Assembly: GCA_947498705.1 (NCBI GenBank)
Contig: CANMLW010000004.1
Span: 186,001 to 250,000 of the forward strand
DNA from: an uncultured Aquimarina sp.
GTDB taxonomy: Bacteria > Bacteroidota > Bacteroidia > Flavobacteriales > Flavobacteriaceae
Reading direction: 5' to 3'
Length of the DNA stretch: 64,000 nucleotides
Position numbers and translations under genes: made by a program
The notes under the pieces: model-generated
The model's database searches: none
What the model saw: only the letters and a program-made list of their open reading frames with translations
What the model was told of the DNA's origin: nothing
In this document: piece by piece, positions 38,281-48,004 of the stretch
Numbering within the stretch: position 1 is the first letter of the stretch
Layout of the letters: each line of letters starts with the position of its first letter

Positions 38281-41200
38281 ATGAATACAAAGACTAATAT
38301 TTCAGTTATACTGATGTTATTTTTTTGTGCTATAAGTTTTGCACAGGTAAAAACAATATCAGGTAAAATAACAGAAGCTTCTGGCATCCCCCTTCCAGGA
38401 GTAAATATTTTAATCAAGGACACAAATACTGGGGCTTTATCTGATTTTGACGGAAACTATTCTATCCAAGCAGAAGAAGGGCAGATCCTTGTTTTTTCCT
38501 ATATTGGTTTTCAGTCCGCAGAAAGAACTGTAGGATCTGAAACCTCCATTAACGTACAAATGGAAGAAGACGAAACTTCACTAGACGAAGTAGTAGTAAC
38601 TGCTTTAGGTATTAGCCGTTCTAAAAAATCTTTAGGGTACGCCGTACAAGATATCAAAGCAGAAGAAGTGAACACAGCAAAAGACGTAAACTTCGTAAAC
38701 TCTTTATCAGGTAAACTTGCCGGTGTTAATATATCAAGAAACAATAACTTTGGTGGATCTACCAATGTTATTATTCGTGGATATACTTCTTTAACAGGGA
38801 GTAACCAACCATTATTTGTAATCGACGGAACTCCTATTAGTAACCAGCTTAACAATTCTGGTGACTCTGTAGAAGGTCGTGGAGGATATGATTACGGTAA
38901 TGCAGCTTCTGATATTAACCCAGATGATATCGAGAGTATCAACGTTCTTAAAGGTGCTGCTGCTTCTGCATTATACGGATCAAGAGCCGCTAATGGTGTA
39001 ATTATCATTACTACAAAAAAAGGTGCTACTAAAGATGGAATTGGGGTAACTATCAACTCTAATGTTACTTTTAGCAAATTCGATCCTAAAACTTTTGCCC
39101 GTTATCAAACAGAATACGGTGGAGGTTATGGAGATTACTGGAATAACGGAAATGGTGATGTAGATGTAGATGGTGATGGCATTAATGATATTGTTGCAAA
39201 TACTGCAGATGATGCTTCATGGGGACCAAGATTTGATCCAAATTTATTGGTTTATCAATGGGATTCTTTTTTACCTGATAACAAAAACTACAGAAAAAGA
39301 ACCCCTTGGGTTGCTGCACAAAACAACCCTACTTCTATCTTCCAAACGGGACTTTTACTATCCAACAGTGTAAGTTTAGATGGTAGTTCTGACAAAGGTA
39401 GTTTTAGACTAGGTTTTACGAATGTAGATCAAACCGGTATTTTACCAAACAGTAGAATCCAAAGAAGAACATTCGATTTTAACGGAAGCCACAAATTAAC
39501 AGACAAATTAACAGCCAGCACAAAAATAACATACACCAATACTGATAACAGAGGTAGATTTGCTACAGGATATGATGAAGAGAGTATCTTACCTGGGTTG
39601 GCGCAATGGTATTCGACAAATGTAGATATCGAAGATCAAAGAGAAGCATATTTTAATACTCGAAGTAATGCATCATGGAATTTACGTGCTAGTCAAATTG
39701 CTTCTGACAACCCATACACAGGAAGACCACAATATTGGGACAACCCTTTCTGGACACTTTATGAAAACTACCAATCTGATGGTAGAGATCGTATATTTGG
39801 AAACGTCGTACTTAACTATGATGTAAACAACTGGTTTGATCTTACTGCTCGAGTAACGATGGATCGCTTTGATGAAATACGAGAAGAAAGAGTGAATACT
39901 GGTAGTTTTAATCAAGACGAATACCAGAGAATTAACTACTTTAGAAGAGAGATGAATTATGATTTAATTGGTAATTTCAATTTTGACATTACTGAAAAAT
40001 TAAACTTTACCGGATTATTAGGTATGAATTTAACTCGTCAATTTTTCCACTCTATAGTAGCAGAAACGAATGGAGGACTTATTCAACCAAGATATTTTGC
40101 TTTAGAAAATTCGGCTAGTCCAATACAGGCTCCGACAGAAAATGAAAACACAAAAGGTATCAATGGATATTATGCCAGTGCTTCTTTTGGTTATGACAAC
40201 TTATTATACTTAGATGCAACTTTAAGAAGAGATCAATCTTCTGCTTTATCAGCAGATGATAATGTATACTGGTACCCATCAGTTTCTACAAGTTTTGTGT
40301 TTTCTAACCTACTAGATACTCCTTGGATGGATTATGGTAAGGTAAGAGTTAACTACGCACAGGTAGGTAATGACACAAACCCTTTAAGAACCGGTGAATT
40401 TTTTAGTTTTAACACTAATTTTGGTGGTGTTCCATTATTCTCAAGACAAAATCAAAGAAATAATCCAGATTTAGTAAATGAGCTTTCTAAAAGTTATGAA
40501 GTTGGTTTAGAAGCACTTTTCCTAAAAAAGAGATTTGGCTTTGATGTAAGTTTCTATCAAACTAATTCAGAAAATCAGATTATACCGTTAGAAATCTCTA
40601 ACGCTACAGGATTTGCTACTAAAATTGTTAATGCAGGAGAAATAGAAAATAAAGGTATAGAACTTAGTCTAAACGCTTCTCCTATTAAGACCAAAAATTT
40701 CGAATGGGCAGTTACTATTAACTGGAGTACATATGATAGTGAAGTAGTTTCTTTACCAGAAGGTGTCCCTAATTTGAACTTAAGTGGCGGAACATTGCAA
40801 AATGGTATTAGTGTTAATGCAACTCCTGGCCAACCATATGGTACGCTTAACGGGTCTGCTATAAAAAAACTAAACGGACGTAATGTAATTGACGAAAATG
40901 GTTATTATGCATATGTAGAAACTGAAGATGGCGCAAGAGACAATAATGCAACTATTGGTAACATTATTCCTGACTGGAATGGTGGTATTAACAACACTGT
41001 TAAGTATAAAAATTTATCTCTTAGCTTTTTAATTGACATCCAAAAAGGAGGTGATTTATATTCCTTAGATCATGCATACGGTGGTGCTACTGGTATCCAT
41101 GATAATACCGTTGGACTAAACGACTTAGGAAACCCTGTTAGAAACCCTGTAACAGCAGGAAACGACAGTGGAGGTATTATCTTAGATGGTGTCTTAGAAG

Positions 41201-41541
41201 ACGGCACACCAAACACGACTAGAGTTGCTCTAGGAGGAGGTAGCGATAGCACTCCTTTTGCTCCTTGGGTTGCTCCAGATGAATACTATATATATGATGC
41301 CTCTTATGTAAAACTTAGAGAAGCCATTCTATCATATTCATTACCAAAAGGTTTAATTGACAGATGGCCTATTACAGGGTTAACCATTTCTGCTATTGGT
41401 AGAAACCTATGGATTATTGACAAAAATACTCCTTACTCTGACCCAGAAGCAGGATTAAGTGCTGGTAATCTTCAAGGGTACCAATCATCTGCGTACCCTA
41501 CAGCTAAGGAATACGGTGTAAACTTAAAAGTAAAATTCTAA
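38281..41541 (+). CDS. SusC/RagA-family TonB-dependent outer-membrane transporter
   Basis: A 1086-residue SusC-type receptor. Signal peptide 1-21 (cleavage at SFAQ). A carboxypeptidase-regulatory-like domain (residues ~25-100: ISGKITEASGIPLPGVNILI), the plug (LAGVNISRNNNFGGSTNVII; the conserved INVLKGAAASALYGSRAANG) and a long barrel ending in NLKVKF follow. It imports oligomeric nutrients together with its SusD partner 4 nt downstream. The island around it is devoted to hydroxyproline and Xaa-Pro peptides, so collagen-like peptides are a more likely cargo than glycans; this is inference. Confidence 0.95.
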   Translation: MNTKTNISVILMLFFCAISFAQVKTISGKITEASGIPLPGVNILIKDTNTGALSDFDGNYSIQAEEGQILVFSYIGFQSAERTVGSETSINVQMEEDETSLDEVVVTALGISRSKKSLGYAVQDIKAEEVNTAKDVNFVNSLSGKLAGVNISRNNNFGGSTNVIIRGYTSLTGSNQPLFVIDGTPISNQLNNSGDSVEGRGGYDYGNAASDINPDDIESINVLKGAAASALYGSRAANGVIIITTKKGATKDGIGVTINSNVTFSKFDPKTFARYQTEYGGGYGDYWNNGNGDVDVDGDGINDIVANTADDASWGPRFDPNLLVYQWDSFLPDNKNYRKRTPWVAAQNNPTSIFQTGLLLSNSVSLDGSSDKGSFRLGFTNVDQTGILPNSRIQRRTFDFNGSHKLTDKLTASTKITYTNTDNRGRFATGYDEESILPGLAQWYSTNVDIEDQREAYFNTRSNASWNLRASQIASDNPYTGRPQYWDNPFWTLYENYQSDGRDRIFGNVVLNYDVNNWFDLTARVTMDRFDEIREERVNTGSFNQDEYQRINYFRREMNYDLIGNFNFDITEKLNFTGLLGMNLTRQFFHSIVAETNGGLIQPRYFALENSASPIQAPTENENTKGINGYYASASFGYDNLLYLDATLRRDQSSALSADDNVYWYPSVSTSFVFSNLLDTPWMDYGKVRVNYAQVGNDTNPLRTGEFFSFNTNFGGVPLFSRQNQRNNPDLVNELSKSYEVGLEALFLKKRFGFDVSFYQTNSENQIIPLEISNATGFATKIVNAGEIENKGIELSLNASPIKTKNFEWAVTINWSTYDSEVVSLPEGVPNLNLSGGTLQNGISVNATPGQPYGTLNGSAIKKLNGRNVIDENGYYAYVETEDGARDNNATIGNIIPDWNGGINNTVKYKNLSLSFLIDIQKGGDLYSLDHAYGGATGIHDNTVGLNDLGNPVRNPVTAGNDSGGIILDGVLEDGTPNTTRVALGGGSDSTPFAPWVAPDEYYIYDASYVKLREAILSYSLPKGLIDRWPITGLTISAIGRNLWIIDKNTPYSDPEAGLSAGNLQGYQSSAYPTAKEYGVNLKVKF

Positions 41542-41545
41542 AAAA

Positions 41546-42976
41546 ATGAAAAACAAAATATTAAGCATATTCATTTGTATGCTCACTATCATGTCATGTA
41601 AAATTGACGATCTTAATGATAGCCGAAAAGTAATCAAAGAAGTTTCTTCTGCAAATTTACTTCCAAATGCACAGAGAGCTTTATTTAATCAAATGGTAAC
41701 CCATGGTGTTTTTCAGCAACACTATAGATTATTTGCTCAGTATTTAGCAGGAACTACCTTTGTAGATGAAGAAACTAATTACACAGATCTTAAAAGCTTC
41801 CCTACCAACAACTGGAGTGTTTTTTATAAAGATGTCTTGAGTGATCTGGACTTAGCTTCTACTATACTTCAGGATGAAGTACTTGGGGGATTAACTGAAG
41901 AAGCTAGAAAGAATAGAATTGCAATTATAGAAATATTAAAAGTGTATACGTATCATGTATTGGTCGATTCTTATGGTGATGTACCATATACAGAAGCACT
42001 AAACATCGAATTTATAAGTCCTAAATATGATGACGCTAGCGATATTTATACAGACATCATTGCTAGACTTGATGTTGCTATCAGCGACTTAAATGATGCA
42101 CATTCTTCTTTTGGTGATGCTGATCTAGTATATGACGGTGATGTTTCAAAATGGGCCAAATTTGCAAATTCTCTAAAACTAAGATTAGCGTTAAGGATTG
42201 CCGATGTTGATGCAACTAAAGCTTCTGCCATGGCGTCTGAAGCGGTAAATGCAGGGGTTTTTACATCTAATGAAGATAATGCTGCATTAGCATATGTAGA
42301 CGAACAACCCAATCAAAACCCTGCATGGTTTGAAATTGTGAATAGAGGTAGAACAGATTATGTAGCTCCAGAAACTTTAGTTACCACTCTGCTTTCTTTA
42401 AACGACCCTAGACTTCCTGTTTATTTAGACGAAAATGTTACTCCATACGTAGGAGGTGTATTTGGTGACAAAAATAGTTTTACAAATACATCACACATTA
42501 GTGATGAAGTATTAAATGCAACTCAAGAAGGAGTAATATTAGACTATGCAGAAGTAGAATTTCTACTTGCCGAAGCTGCTGAACGTTCTTTAGTAGGCGG
42601 ATCTGCTGATGCAGAAGGGCACTATAACGCTGCAATTACAGCCTCTAATGAATATTGGGGAGTAGACAGTGCTGTTAACACTACTTATCTAACAAATCCA
42701 GATGTAGCATATACTACTGCCTCGGGTACGTGGCAAGAAAAAATTGGAACTCAGAAATGGATTGCTCTTTTCAATAGAGGATTTGAAGGTTGGTCTTCTT
42801 ATAGAAGATTAGGTTTCCCTGCGTTACCAGTTACTTCTGTCGCTAATAATCCAGTCCCAAGAAGGGTAACCTACCCAATAAGAGAATACAATACAAATAA
42901 CAACAATGTATCTGCAGCCGCTTCAAAAATAGGTGGTGACTTATTAACCACCAAGGTTTTCTGGGATGCAAATTAA
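41546..42976 (+). CDS. SusD/RagB-family nutrient-binding lipoprotein
   Basis: A 476-residue surface lipoprotein (lipobox LTIMSC, Cys18). It belongs to the SusD-like/RagB group with TPR helices (LLPNAQRALFNQMVTHGVFQ; LKVYTYHVLVDSYGDVPYTE; WAKFANSLKLRLALRIADVD; ILDYAEVEFLLAEAAERSLV) and closes with the family's late NRGFEGWSSYRRLGFPALPV segment. It acts as the lid of the SusC transporter upstream, with which it is translationally close (4 nt). A strong terminator follows, so the pair is a separate transcript from the catabolic genes. Confidence 0.93.
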   Translation: MKNKILSIFICMLTIMSCKIDDLNDSRKVIKEVSSANLLPNAQRALFNQMVTHGVFQQHYRLFAQYLAGTTFVDEETNYTDLKSFPTNNWSVFYKDVLSDLDLASTILQDEVLGGLTEEARKNRIAIIEILKVYTYHVLVDSYGDVPYTEALNIEFISPKYDDASDIYTDIIARLDVAISDLNDAHSSFGDADLVYDGDVSKWAKFANSLKLRLALRIADVDATKASAMASEAVNAGVFTSNEDNAALAYVDEQPNQNPAWFEIVNRGRTDYVAPETLVTTLLSLNDPRLPVYLDENVTPYVGGVFGDKNSFTNTSHISDEVLNATQEGVILDYAEVEFLLAEAAERSLVGGSADAEGHYNAAITASNEYWGVDSAVNTTYLTNPDVAYTTASGTWQEKIGTQKWIALFNRGFEGWSSYRRLGFPALPVTSVANNPVPRRVTYPIREYNTNNNNVSAAASKIGGDLLTTKVFWDAN

Positions 42977-43009
42977 TTTATAGAATTTCTTTAAAGTTTA
43001 TATAGCCAG

Positions 43010-43045
43010 TCCCCTCTTGATATTAGTATTAAGAGGGGATTTTTC
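43010..43045 (+). terminator. Terminator of the SusC/SusD operon
   Basis: The stem TCCCCTCTT (43010-43018) / AAGAGGGGA (43031-43039) is followed by TTTTT, 33 nt after the SusD stop codon. Confidence 0.88.
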
Positions 43046-43244
43046 TTTTACATCTTTTAACAAAAAATCGTTTCAAATCTTAAAAAAACAAAAATGAAAT
43101 TTGGTTTATTTACAAACCACATATAGAGCAATTTAAGACTATACTGAATAAATATTACTTGAAATAAGCATATTTTTTTTCACAGAAGTTAATATAGCAT
43201 TACTCTTGGATAATTTCTCAGTATGATTACCTCAAAATTCATAG

Positions 43245-43252
43245 TATATTTG
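43245..43252 (+). promoter_or_regulatory. Bacteroidota -7 promoter box TATATTTG
   Basis: It matches TAnnTTTG, 24 nt upstream of the ATG of the broken DapA-family gene. It probably still drives the downstream dehydrogenase, peptidase and epimerase genes. No -33 TTTG is seen at the right spacing. Confidence 0.45.
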
Positions 43253-43275
43253 CTAAAATTTATAAACAAACGATT

Positions 43276-43518
43276 ATGCCAATAGTATGACAAGGTGTAA
43301 TGCCCGCGGTTACAACAAAATTTAAAGACGATGACACTTTAGATTTAGAAATGTTCGCGGTAAACATCAAGGCTCAATTAGATGCTGGTGTTAATGGTAT
43401 TATTCTAGGAGACATACTTGGCGAAGAACGTAAGAGAATTCTTGAAATTATCGAAACTGGTATTAAAAACAGACCAGCTTTACCAAATTACAAAGAGTTA
43501 AATACGGTAGTAGGTTAA
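43276..43518 (+). pseudogene. DapA-family deaminase remnant (nonsense codon and internal deletion)
   Basis: An 80-codon remnant of a ~300-residue dihydrodipicolinate synthase / 4-hydroxy-pyrroline-carboxylate deaminase-type protein. From the ATG at 43276 the frame reads MPIV, then TGA (43288-43290) where relatives have Trp, then QGVMPAVTTKF and the first helix (FAVNIKAQLDAGVNGIILG). Directly after the LGE motif (about 43423) it jumps to the family's very C-terminus (RKRILEIIETGIKNRPALPN). About 220 residues, including the catalytic Tyr and Schiff-base Lys, are missing. It heads the hydroxyproline catabolic gene set, where this enzyme step is expected. Confidence 0.85.
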
Positions 43519-43599
43519 ATAAATATTAAGCCTCAAAATATTGCTTATATTTAAGTTACCTTTACCATTACATAATTACTTTAAAAACTATTGATCGAC

Positions 43600-45183
43600 A
43601 TGATAACTGGAAAAAACTATATAGGAAATAAATTATCCGCGACAGGATCTGTTTCCCATAGAACATTCAATCCAAAACTCAATATTGAGAACGATTGTGA
43701 TTTTTTTGAGGCTACTTTAGAAGAAGTAGAAGAAGCTGTAGAATTAGCTAATAAAGCTTTTAAAGAATATAGAAATATATCGGGTGCTAAAAGAGCTGAA
43801 TTCCTAAATGCAATAGCTGATGAAATATTAGCATTAGGTGATGAGTTGACACAAATGTACACTTCAGAATCTGGACTGCCAGAAGGAAGAGCTAATGGAG
43901 AAAGAGGTCGTACTGTATTTCAATTAAGAGCCTTTGCCGAGTTGGTTTCTAACGAAGGATGGAGAGAAAATGTAATTGATACTGCAGATGCACAACGTGA
44001 GCCAGCTCCCAAACCAGATCTTAGAAAAACTAATATTCCTTTAGGTCCCGTAGTAGTATTCGCTGCAAGTAATTTCCCATTAGCATTTTCTACTGCAGGA
44101 GGAGATACCGCCAGTGCACTAGCCGCAGGTTGCCCAGTGATTGTTAAATCTCATTCTATGCATGCAGGTACAGGTGAGTTAGTAGCTTCTGCAATTATAA
44201 AAGCTGCTGAAAAAACTGGAATGCCAAACGGTGTATTTTCTAATATTGCAGGAAGCGGAAGAGTTGTTGGTGCTGCATTGGTAAAACATCCAAATGTGAA
44301 AGCTGTTGGTTTTACAGGAAGTATTGCCGGAGGAAGAGCATTATTTAACCTTGCAGCAGAAAGAGAAGAGCCAATCCCTGTTTTTGCAGAGATGGGTAGT
44401 ATTAATCCAGTAGTAGTTACTCCAGCAGCAATCGCTGCCAGAGCAACAGAAATTGCAGATACTTATGCCGGTTCTATTACTATGGGAACAGGACAGTTCT
44501 GTACAAACCCTGGGTTAATCCTTACTATTGACGGTGAAGACACAAGAGATTTCATCAAGGATTTAGCAGAAAAAACAACAGCCATTGCACCACAATGTAT
44601 GTTGCACCCAAATATCAAAAGAGATTTTGTTAAGAACGGTGCCTCTGTATCCTCTCAATCTGGTGTTGAAGTTGTAGCAGCAGTATCCGAAGAGATTGAG
44701 CCTAATTATGCTCCTACTCAAATTTCGGCTGTTTCTGGTACAGACTTTTTAACCAACCCAAAAATGCATCAAGAAGTTTTTGGACCGTTCTCACTGGTTG
44801 TTAGAAGCAAAGATGAAGCTGAGCTTATCGAGATTATCGATAGCCTTGAAGGACAATTAACAGGAACGATTTTGGCTGAAGAATCTGATTACAAAAATTT
44901 AGGTGGTGTTGTTGATGCTCTTCAAAATAGAGTTGGACGTATCATTTTAAATGGTGTTCCTACCGGAGTAGAAGTTGCACCTTCTATGACGCATGGTGGA
45001 CCATACCCAGCATCATCAGATTCGAGATTCTCTGCAGTAGGTATTAATTCTATTAAGCGTTGGGTAAGACCTTTCAGCTACCAGAATTGGCCAAATGAAT
45101 TATTACCAGATGCGCTTAAAAATGAAAATCCAGATGGAATATATAGATTGGTAAACAGTAAACAATCTAATACTAATATCTAA
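43600..45183 (+). CDS. Alpha-ketoglutarate semialdehyde (2,5-dioxovalerate) dehydrogenase
   Basis: A 527-residue aldehyde dehydrogenase of the ketoglutarate-semialdehyde type. It has PLGPVVVFAASNFPLAFS, the cofactor loop VGFTGSIAGGRALF, the active-site Glu in VFAEMGSINP and the nucleophile Cys301 in GTGQFCTNPG. It performs the last step of hydroxyproline breakdown, making alpha-ketoglutarate. The frame can be opened 9 nt earlier with TTG, but the ATG at 43600 (MITGKNYIGN) is the natural start. It follows the broken deaminase gene, and a DUF885 gene follows 60 nt on. Confidence 0.92.
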   Translation: MITGKNYIGNKLSATGSVSHRTFNPKLNIENDCDFFEATLEEVEEAVELANKAFKEYRNISGAKRAEFLNAIADEILALGDELTQMYTSESGLPEGRANGERGRTVFQLRAFAELVSNEGWRENVIDTADAQREPAPKPDLRKTNIPLGPVVVFAASNFPLAFSTAGGDTASALAAGCPVIVKSHSMHAGTGELVASAIIKAAEKTGMPNGVFSNIAGSGRVVGAALVKHPNVKAVGFTGSIAGGRALFNLAAEREEPIPVFAEMGSINPVVVTPAAIAARATEIADTYAGSITMGTGQFCTNPGLILTIDGEDTRDFIKDLAEKTTAIAPQCMLHPNIKRDFVKNGASVSSQSGVEVVAAVSEEIEPNYAPTQISAVSGTDFLTNPKMHQEVFGPFSLVVRSKDEAELIEIIDSLEGQLTGTILAEESDYKNLGGVVDALQNRVGRIILNGVPTGVEVAPSMTHGGPYPASSDSRFSAVGINSIKRWVRPFSYQNWPNELLPDALKNENPDGIYRLVNSKQSNTNI

Positions 45184-45243
45184 TTTTCGTTATCAAAAGA
45201 GTTCTCTACATAGAGTTGTTATAAATTATGATTCTTAAAAGGC

Positions 45244-46974
45244 ATGAAACTTTATAATACCATTGGAATATTAATCCTAGTAATAAGTTTTAGCTGCCAA
45301 AAAAAAACGGAGAAAACTCCAAGCGAAACATTAGCGTATATTTCCACAGAAATTAATGACCAAAAAGGATACGACGAAGAGTCGTATCCTTTAGGTCTTT
45401 TTACCAAAGAATATTACCAACAAGAAGCCGATTTTGCTCAAAAAAAAATTCAGGAGCTAAACGCTATAGAAAAAGATCGACTTTCAGAATCAGATCAAAT
45501 TTCTCTTGATCTTCATTTATTTACACTTCAGGAAAAAGTAGATCACTATAAATTCGAATCTTATTTAAATCCATTATTATCTGACGCTGGTTTTCATAAT
45601 GATCTTATTTATCAAGTAAAACCGCTTACCAATCAAGATCAGGTAAAAAAATACATTACTACCTTACAAGCAATACCACAATTTGTAGACCAACACATTG
45701 TATTACTTAGAGAAGGGCTTTCTAAAGGTATCTCACAACCCAAAGTTATTTTTAAAGGTTATGAGTCATCGTACAGCAAACATATTGTAGACACTATAGA
45801 AAATAGTTTTTTTTATTCCCCTTTTAAAAAGCTACCAATCGATCTTACCAATACCCAAAAAGATTCTATACGTCTTGTTGTTAAACAAATATTGACAGAT
45901 AGTGTTATCCCACAATTCAAAAAAATAAAAACTTTTTTTGAAACCGAGTATTTACCAAATACCAGAAAACAAATTGGTGTTTCTAAAATACCAAAGGGAG
46001 CAGCCTATTATCAAAATAGAATTAACTACTATACCACCAGTACACAATATAATGCTGAAAAGATACACACCATTGGACTAAAAGAAGTAGCGCGTATCAA
46101 AAAAGAAATGCTAGCCATTATAAAAGAAACTAATTTCAAGGGAAGCTTTTCAGAATTCATATCATTTTTAAGAACAGATCAACAATTTTATGCAAAAACA
46201 GGTGATGAATTATTAAAGGAAGCCAGAAACATATGTAAAAAGGTAGATGCTCAACTTCCTCGATTTTTCAAAACTTTACCAAGAAAACCATATGGCGTAG
46301 CCCCGGTTCCTGATGCAATTGCTCCCAAATACACCAGCGGGCGATATGTAGGCTCTGATCAAGATACAGAACCAGGATACTATTGGGTAAATACGCACAA
46401 CTTGTCTAGTAGACCATTGTATACTCTCCCAGCTCTTAGTGTACATGAAGCCGTTCCTGGACATCATTTACAAGGATCACTTAATAACGAATTAGGAGAT
46501 TCTATCCCTCAATTCAGAAAAGATCTTTATTTATCTGCGTACGGCGAAGGTTGGGCGCTGTATACAGAATACCTAGCAGAAGAAATGGGAATATATACAA
46601 ACTCGTATGAGCAGTTTGGGAAACTAACCTATGAAATGTGGAGAGCATGTAGACTGGTTGTAGATACCGGGATTCATGCAAAAGACTGGTCAAGAGATCA
46701 AGTTATTGATTTTTTATCTACTAATACTGCATTATCTTTGCACGAGATAAACACAGAAACCGATAGATATATTGCATGGCCAGGACAGGCATTGTCTTAT
46801 AAAATCGGGGAGTTAAAAATACGCGAACTAAGAGTACTGGCTCAAGAAGAACTGAAAGACAAATTCGATATTCGAGAGTTTCATGAAACTATTCTGGAAC
46901 AAGGTACTGTAACGTTGCCCATATTAGAAAAAAGAATAATTGATTATATAAATTACAAGAAAGAAAAATACTAG
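45244..46974 (+). CDS. DUF885-family lipoprotein, probable metallopeptidase
   Basis: A 576-residue protein with a lipobox (LVISFSC, Cys18). The DUF885 domain has the zinc motif LSVHEAVPGHHLQGS (HExxxGHH type) near residue 400, and later GEGWALYTEYLAEEMGIY with the third ligand Glu. The family includes peptidase-like proteins, and in this setting it probably trims proline-rich peptides in the periplasm. The epimerase gene follows 14 nt downstream, so it is in the hydroxyproline operon. Confidence 0.88.
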   Translation: MKLYNTIGILILVISFSCQKKTEKTPSETLAYISTEINDQKGYDEESYPLGLFTKEYYQQEADFAQKKIQELNAIEKDRLSESDQISLDLHLFTLQEKVDHYKFESYLNPLLSDAGFHNDLIYQVKPLTNQDQVKKYITTLQAIPQFVDQHIVLLREGLSKGISQPKVIFKGYESSYSKHIVDTIENSFFYSPFKKLPIDLTNTQKDSIRLVVKQILTDSVIPQFKKIKTFFETEYLPNTRKQIGVSKIPKGAAYYQNRINYYTTSTQYNAEKIHTIGLKEVARIKKEMLAIIKETNFKGSFSEFISFLRTDQQFYAKTGDELLKEARNICKKVDAQLPRFFKTLPRKPYGVAPVPDAIAPKYTSGRYVGSDQDTEPGYYWVNTHNLSSRPLYTLPALSVHEAVPGHHLQGSLNNELGDSIPQFRKDLYLSAYGEGWALYTEYLAEEMGIYTNSYEQFGKLTYEMWRACRLVVDTGIHAKDWSRDQVIDFLSTNTALSLHEINTETDRYIAWPGQALSYKIGELKIRELRVLAQEELKDKFDIREFHETILEQGTVTLPILEKRIIDYINYKKEKY

Positions 46975-46988
46975 AAAAAGATATAAGA

Positions 46989-47999
46989 ATGAGTAGAACA
47001 ACGTACAAATGTATTGACGCCCATACTTGCGGGAACCCTGTAAGAGTGGTTACTACAGGTAGACCCGATCTAAAAGGAAATACGATGAGTGAAAAACGCC
47101 AACATTTCTTAAAAGAATATGATTGGATCAGAAAAGGGTTAATGTACGAACCTAGAGGTCACGATATGATGAGTGGGAGTTTTTTATTTGAACCTCACAA
47201 TCCAGAAAATGATTTTGCTATCCTTTTTATAGAAACGTCTGGATGTTTACCTATGTGCGGACACGGAACCATAGGAACCATAACTATTGCTATAGAAGAA
47301 GGACTTGTTACTCCAAAAGTGCCCGGTAAGATTAGAATGGAAGCTCCTGCCGGATTGGTAGAAATAGAATATCAACAAACTAATAATAAAGTTGACTGGG
47401 TTAAATTAACAAACGTTAAATCTTATTTGGCAGCAGAAGGATTAACTGTTGATTGTCCAGAATTAGGAGAAATCACTTTTGATGTTGCTTATGGAGGAAA
47501 TTACTATGCAATTGTAGATCCACAAAAAAACTTTAGTGGTGTTCATGATTTTACAGCCAGTAAATTAATTCAATACTCGCAGGTAGTACGAGAAAGAATT
47601 AACGAAAAATATCCCGATTATTTCATTCACCCAGAAAATGAAACCATTAGAGACGTAAGTCACATGCTATGGACAGGTGATCCTATCGATCCAACCTCAT
47701 CGGGTAGAAATGCAGTTTTTTATGGAGATAAAGCGATTGACAGATCTCCTTGTGGCACAGGAACTTCTGCACGAATTGCGCAGTTATATGCCAAAGGAAA
47801 ATTGAAAAAGGGAGATGAGTTTGTGCATGAAAGCTTTATTGGGTCTAAATTTATCGGAAGAATCGAAGAAGAAACCGAATTAGATGGTAAAAAAGCTATC
47901 ATTCCTAGTGTTCAAGGTTGGGCAAAAGTATATGGCTACAATACAATTATTATTGACGATGAAGACGATCCATATGCACATGGATTTCAGGTAATTTAA
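46989..47999 (+). CDS. 4-hydroxyproline 2-epimerase (proline racemase family)
   Basis: A 336-residue member of the proline racemase family. Both catalytic cysteines are present: Cys90 in PMCGHGTIG and Cys255 in DRSPCGTGTSA. Two Cys indicate a racemase/epimerase rather than a dehydratase. It converts trans-4-hydroxy-L-proline to cis-4-hydroxy-D-proline, the first step of the bacterial pathway. The N-terminal IDAHTCGNPVRVV is also typical. The D-amino-acid dehydrogenase for the product starts 5 nt downstream. Confidence 0.92.
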   Translation: MSRTTYKCIDAHTCGNPVRVVTTGRPDLKGNTMSEKRQHFLKEYDWIRKGLMYEPRGHDMMSGSFLFEPHNPENDFAILFIETSGCLPMCGHGTIGTITIAIEEGLVTPKVPGKIRMEAPAGLVEIEYQQTNNKVDWVKLTNVKSYLAAEGLTVDCPELGEITFDVAYGGNYYAIVDPQKNFSGVHDFTASKLIQYSQVVRERINEKYPDYFIHPENETIRDVSHMLWTGDPIDPTSSGRNAVFYGDKAIDRSPCGTGTSARIAQLYAKGKLKKGDEFVHESFIGSKFIGRIEEETELDGKKAIIPSVQGWAKVYGYNTIIIDDEDDPYAHGFQVI

Positions 48000-48004
48000 C
48001 AATT

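Noticed and set aside
43300..43518. A functional short gene starting at the second ATG of the DapA remnant
   Set aside because: The resulting 72 residues fuse the two ends of a barrel enzyme and lack all catalytic residues; a pseudogene is the simpler reading.
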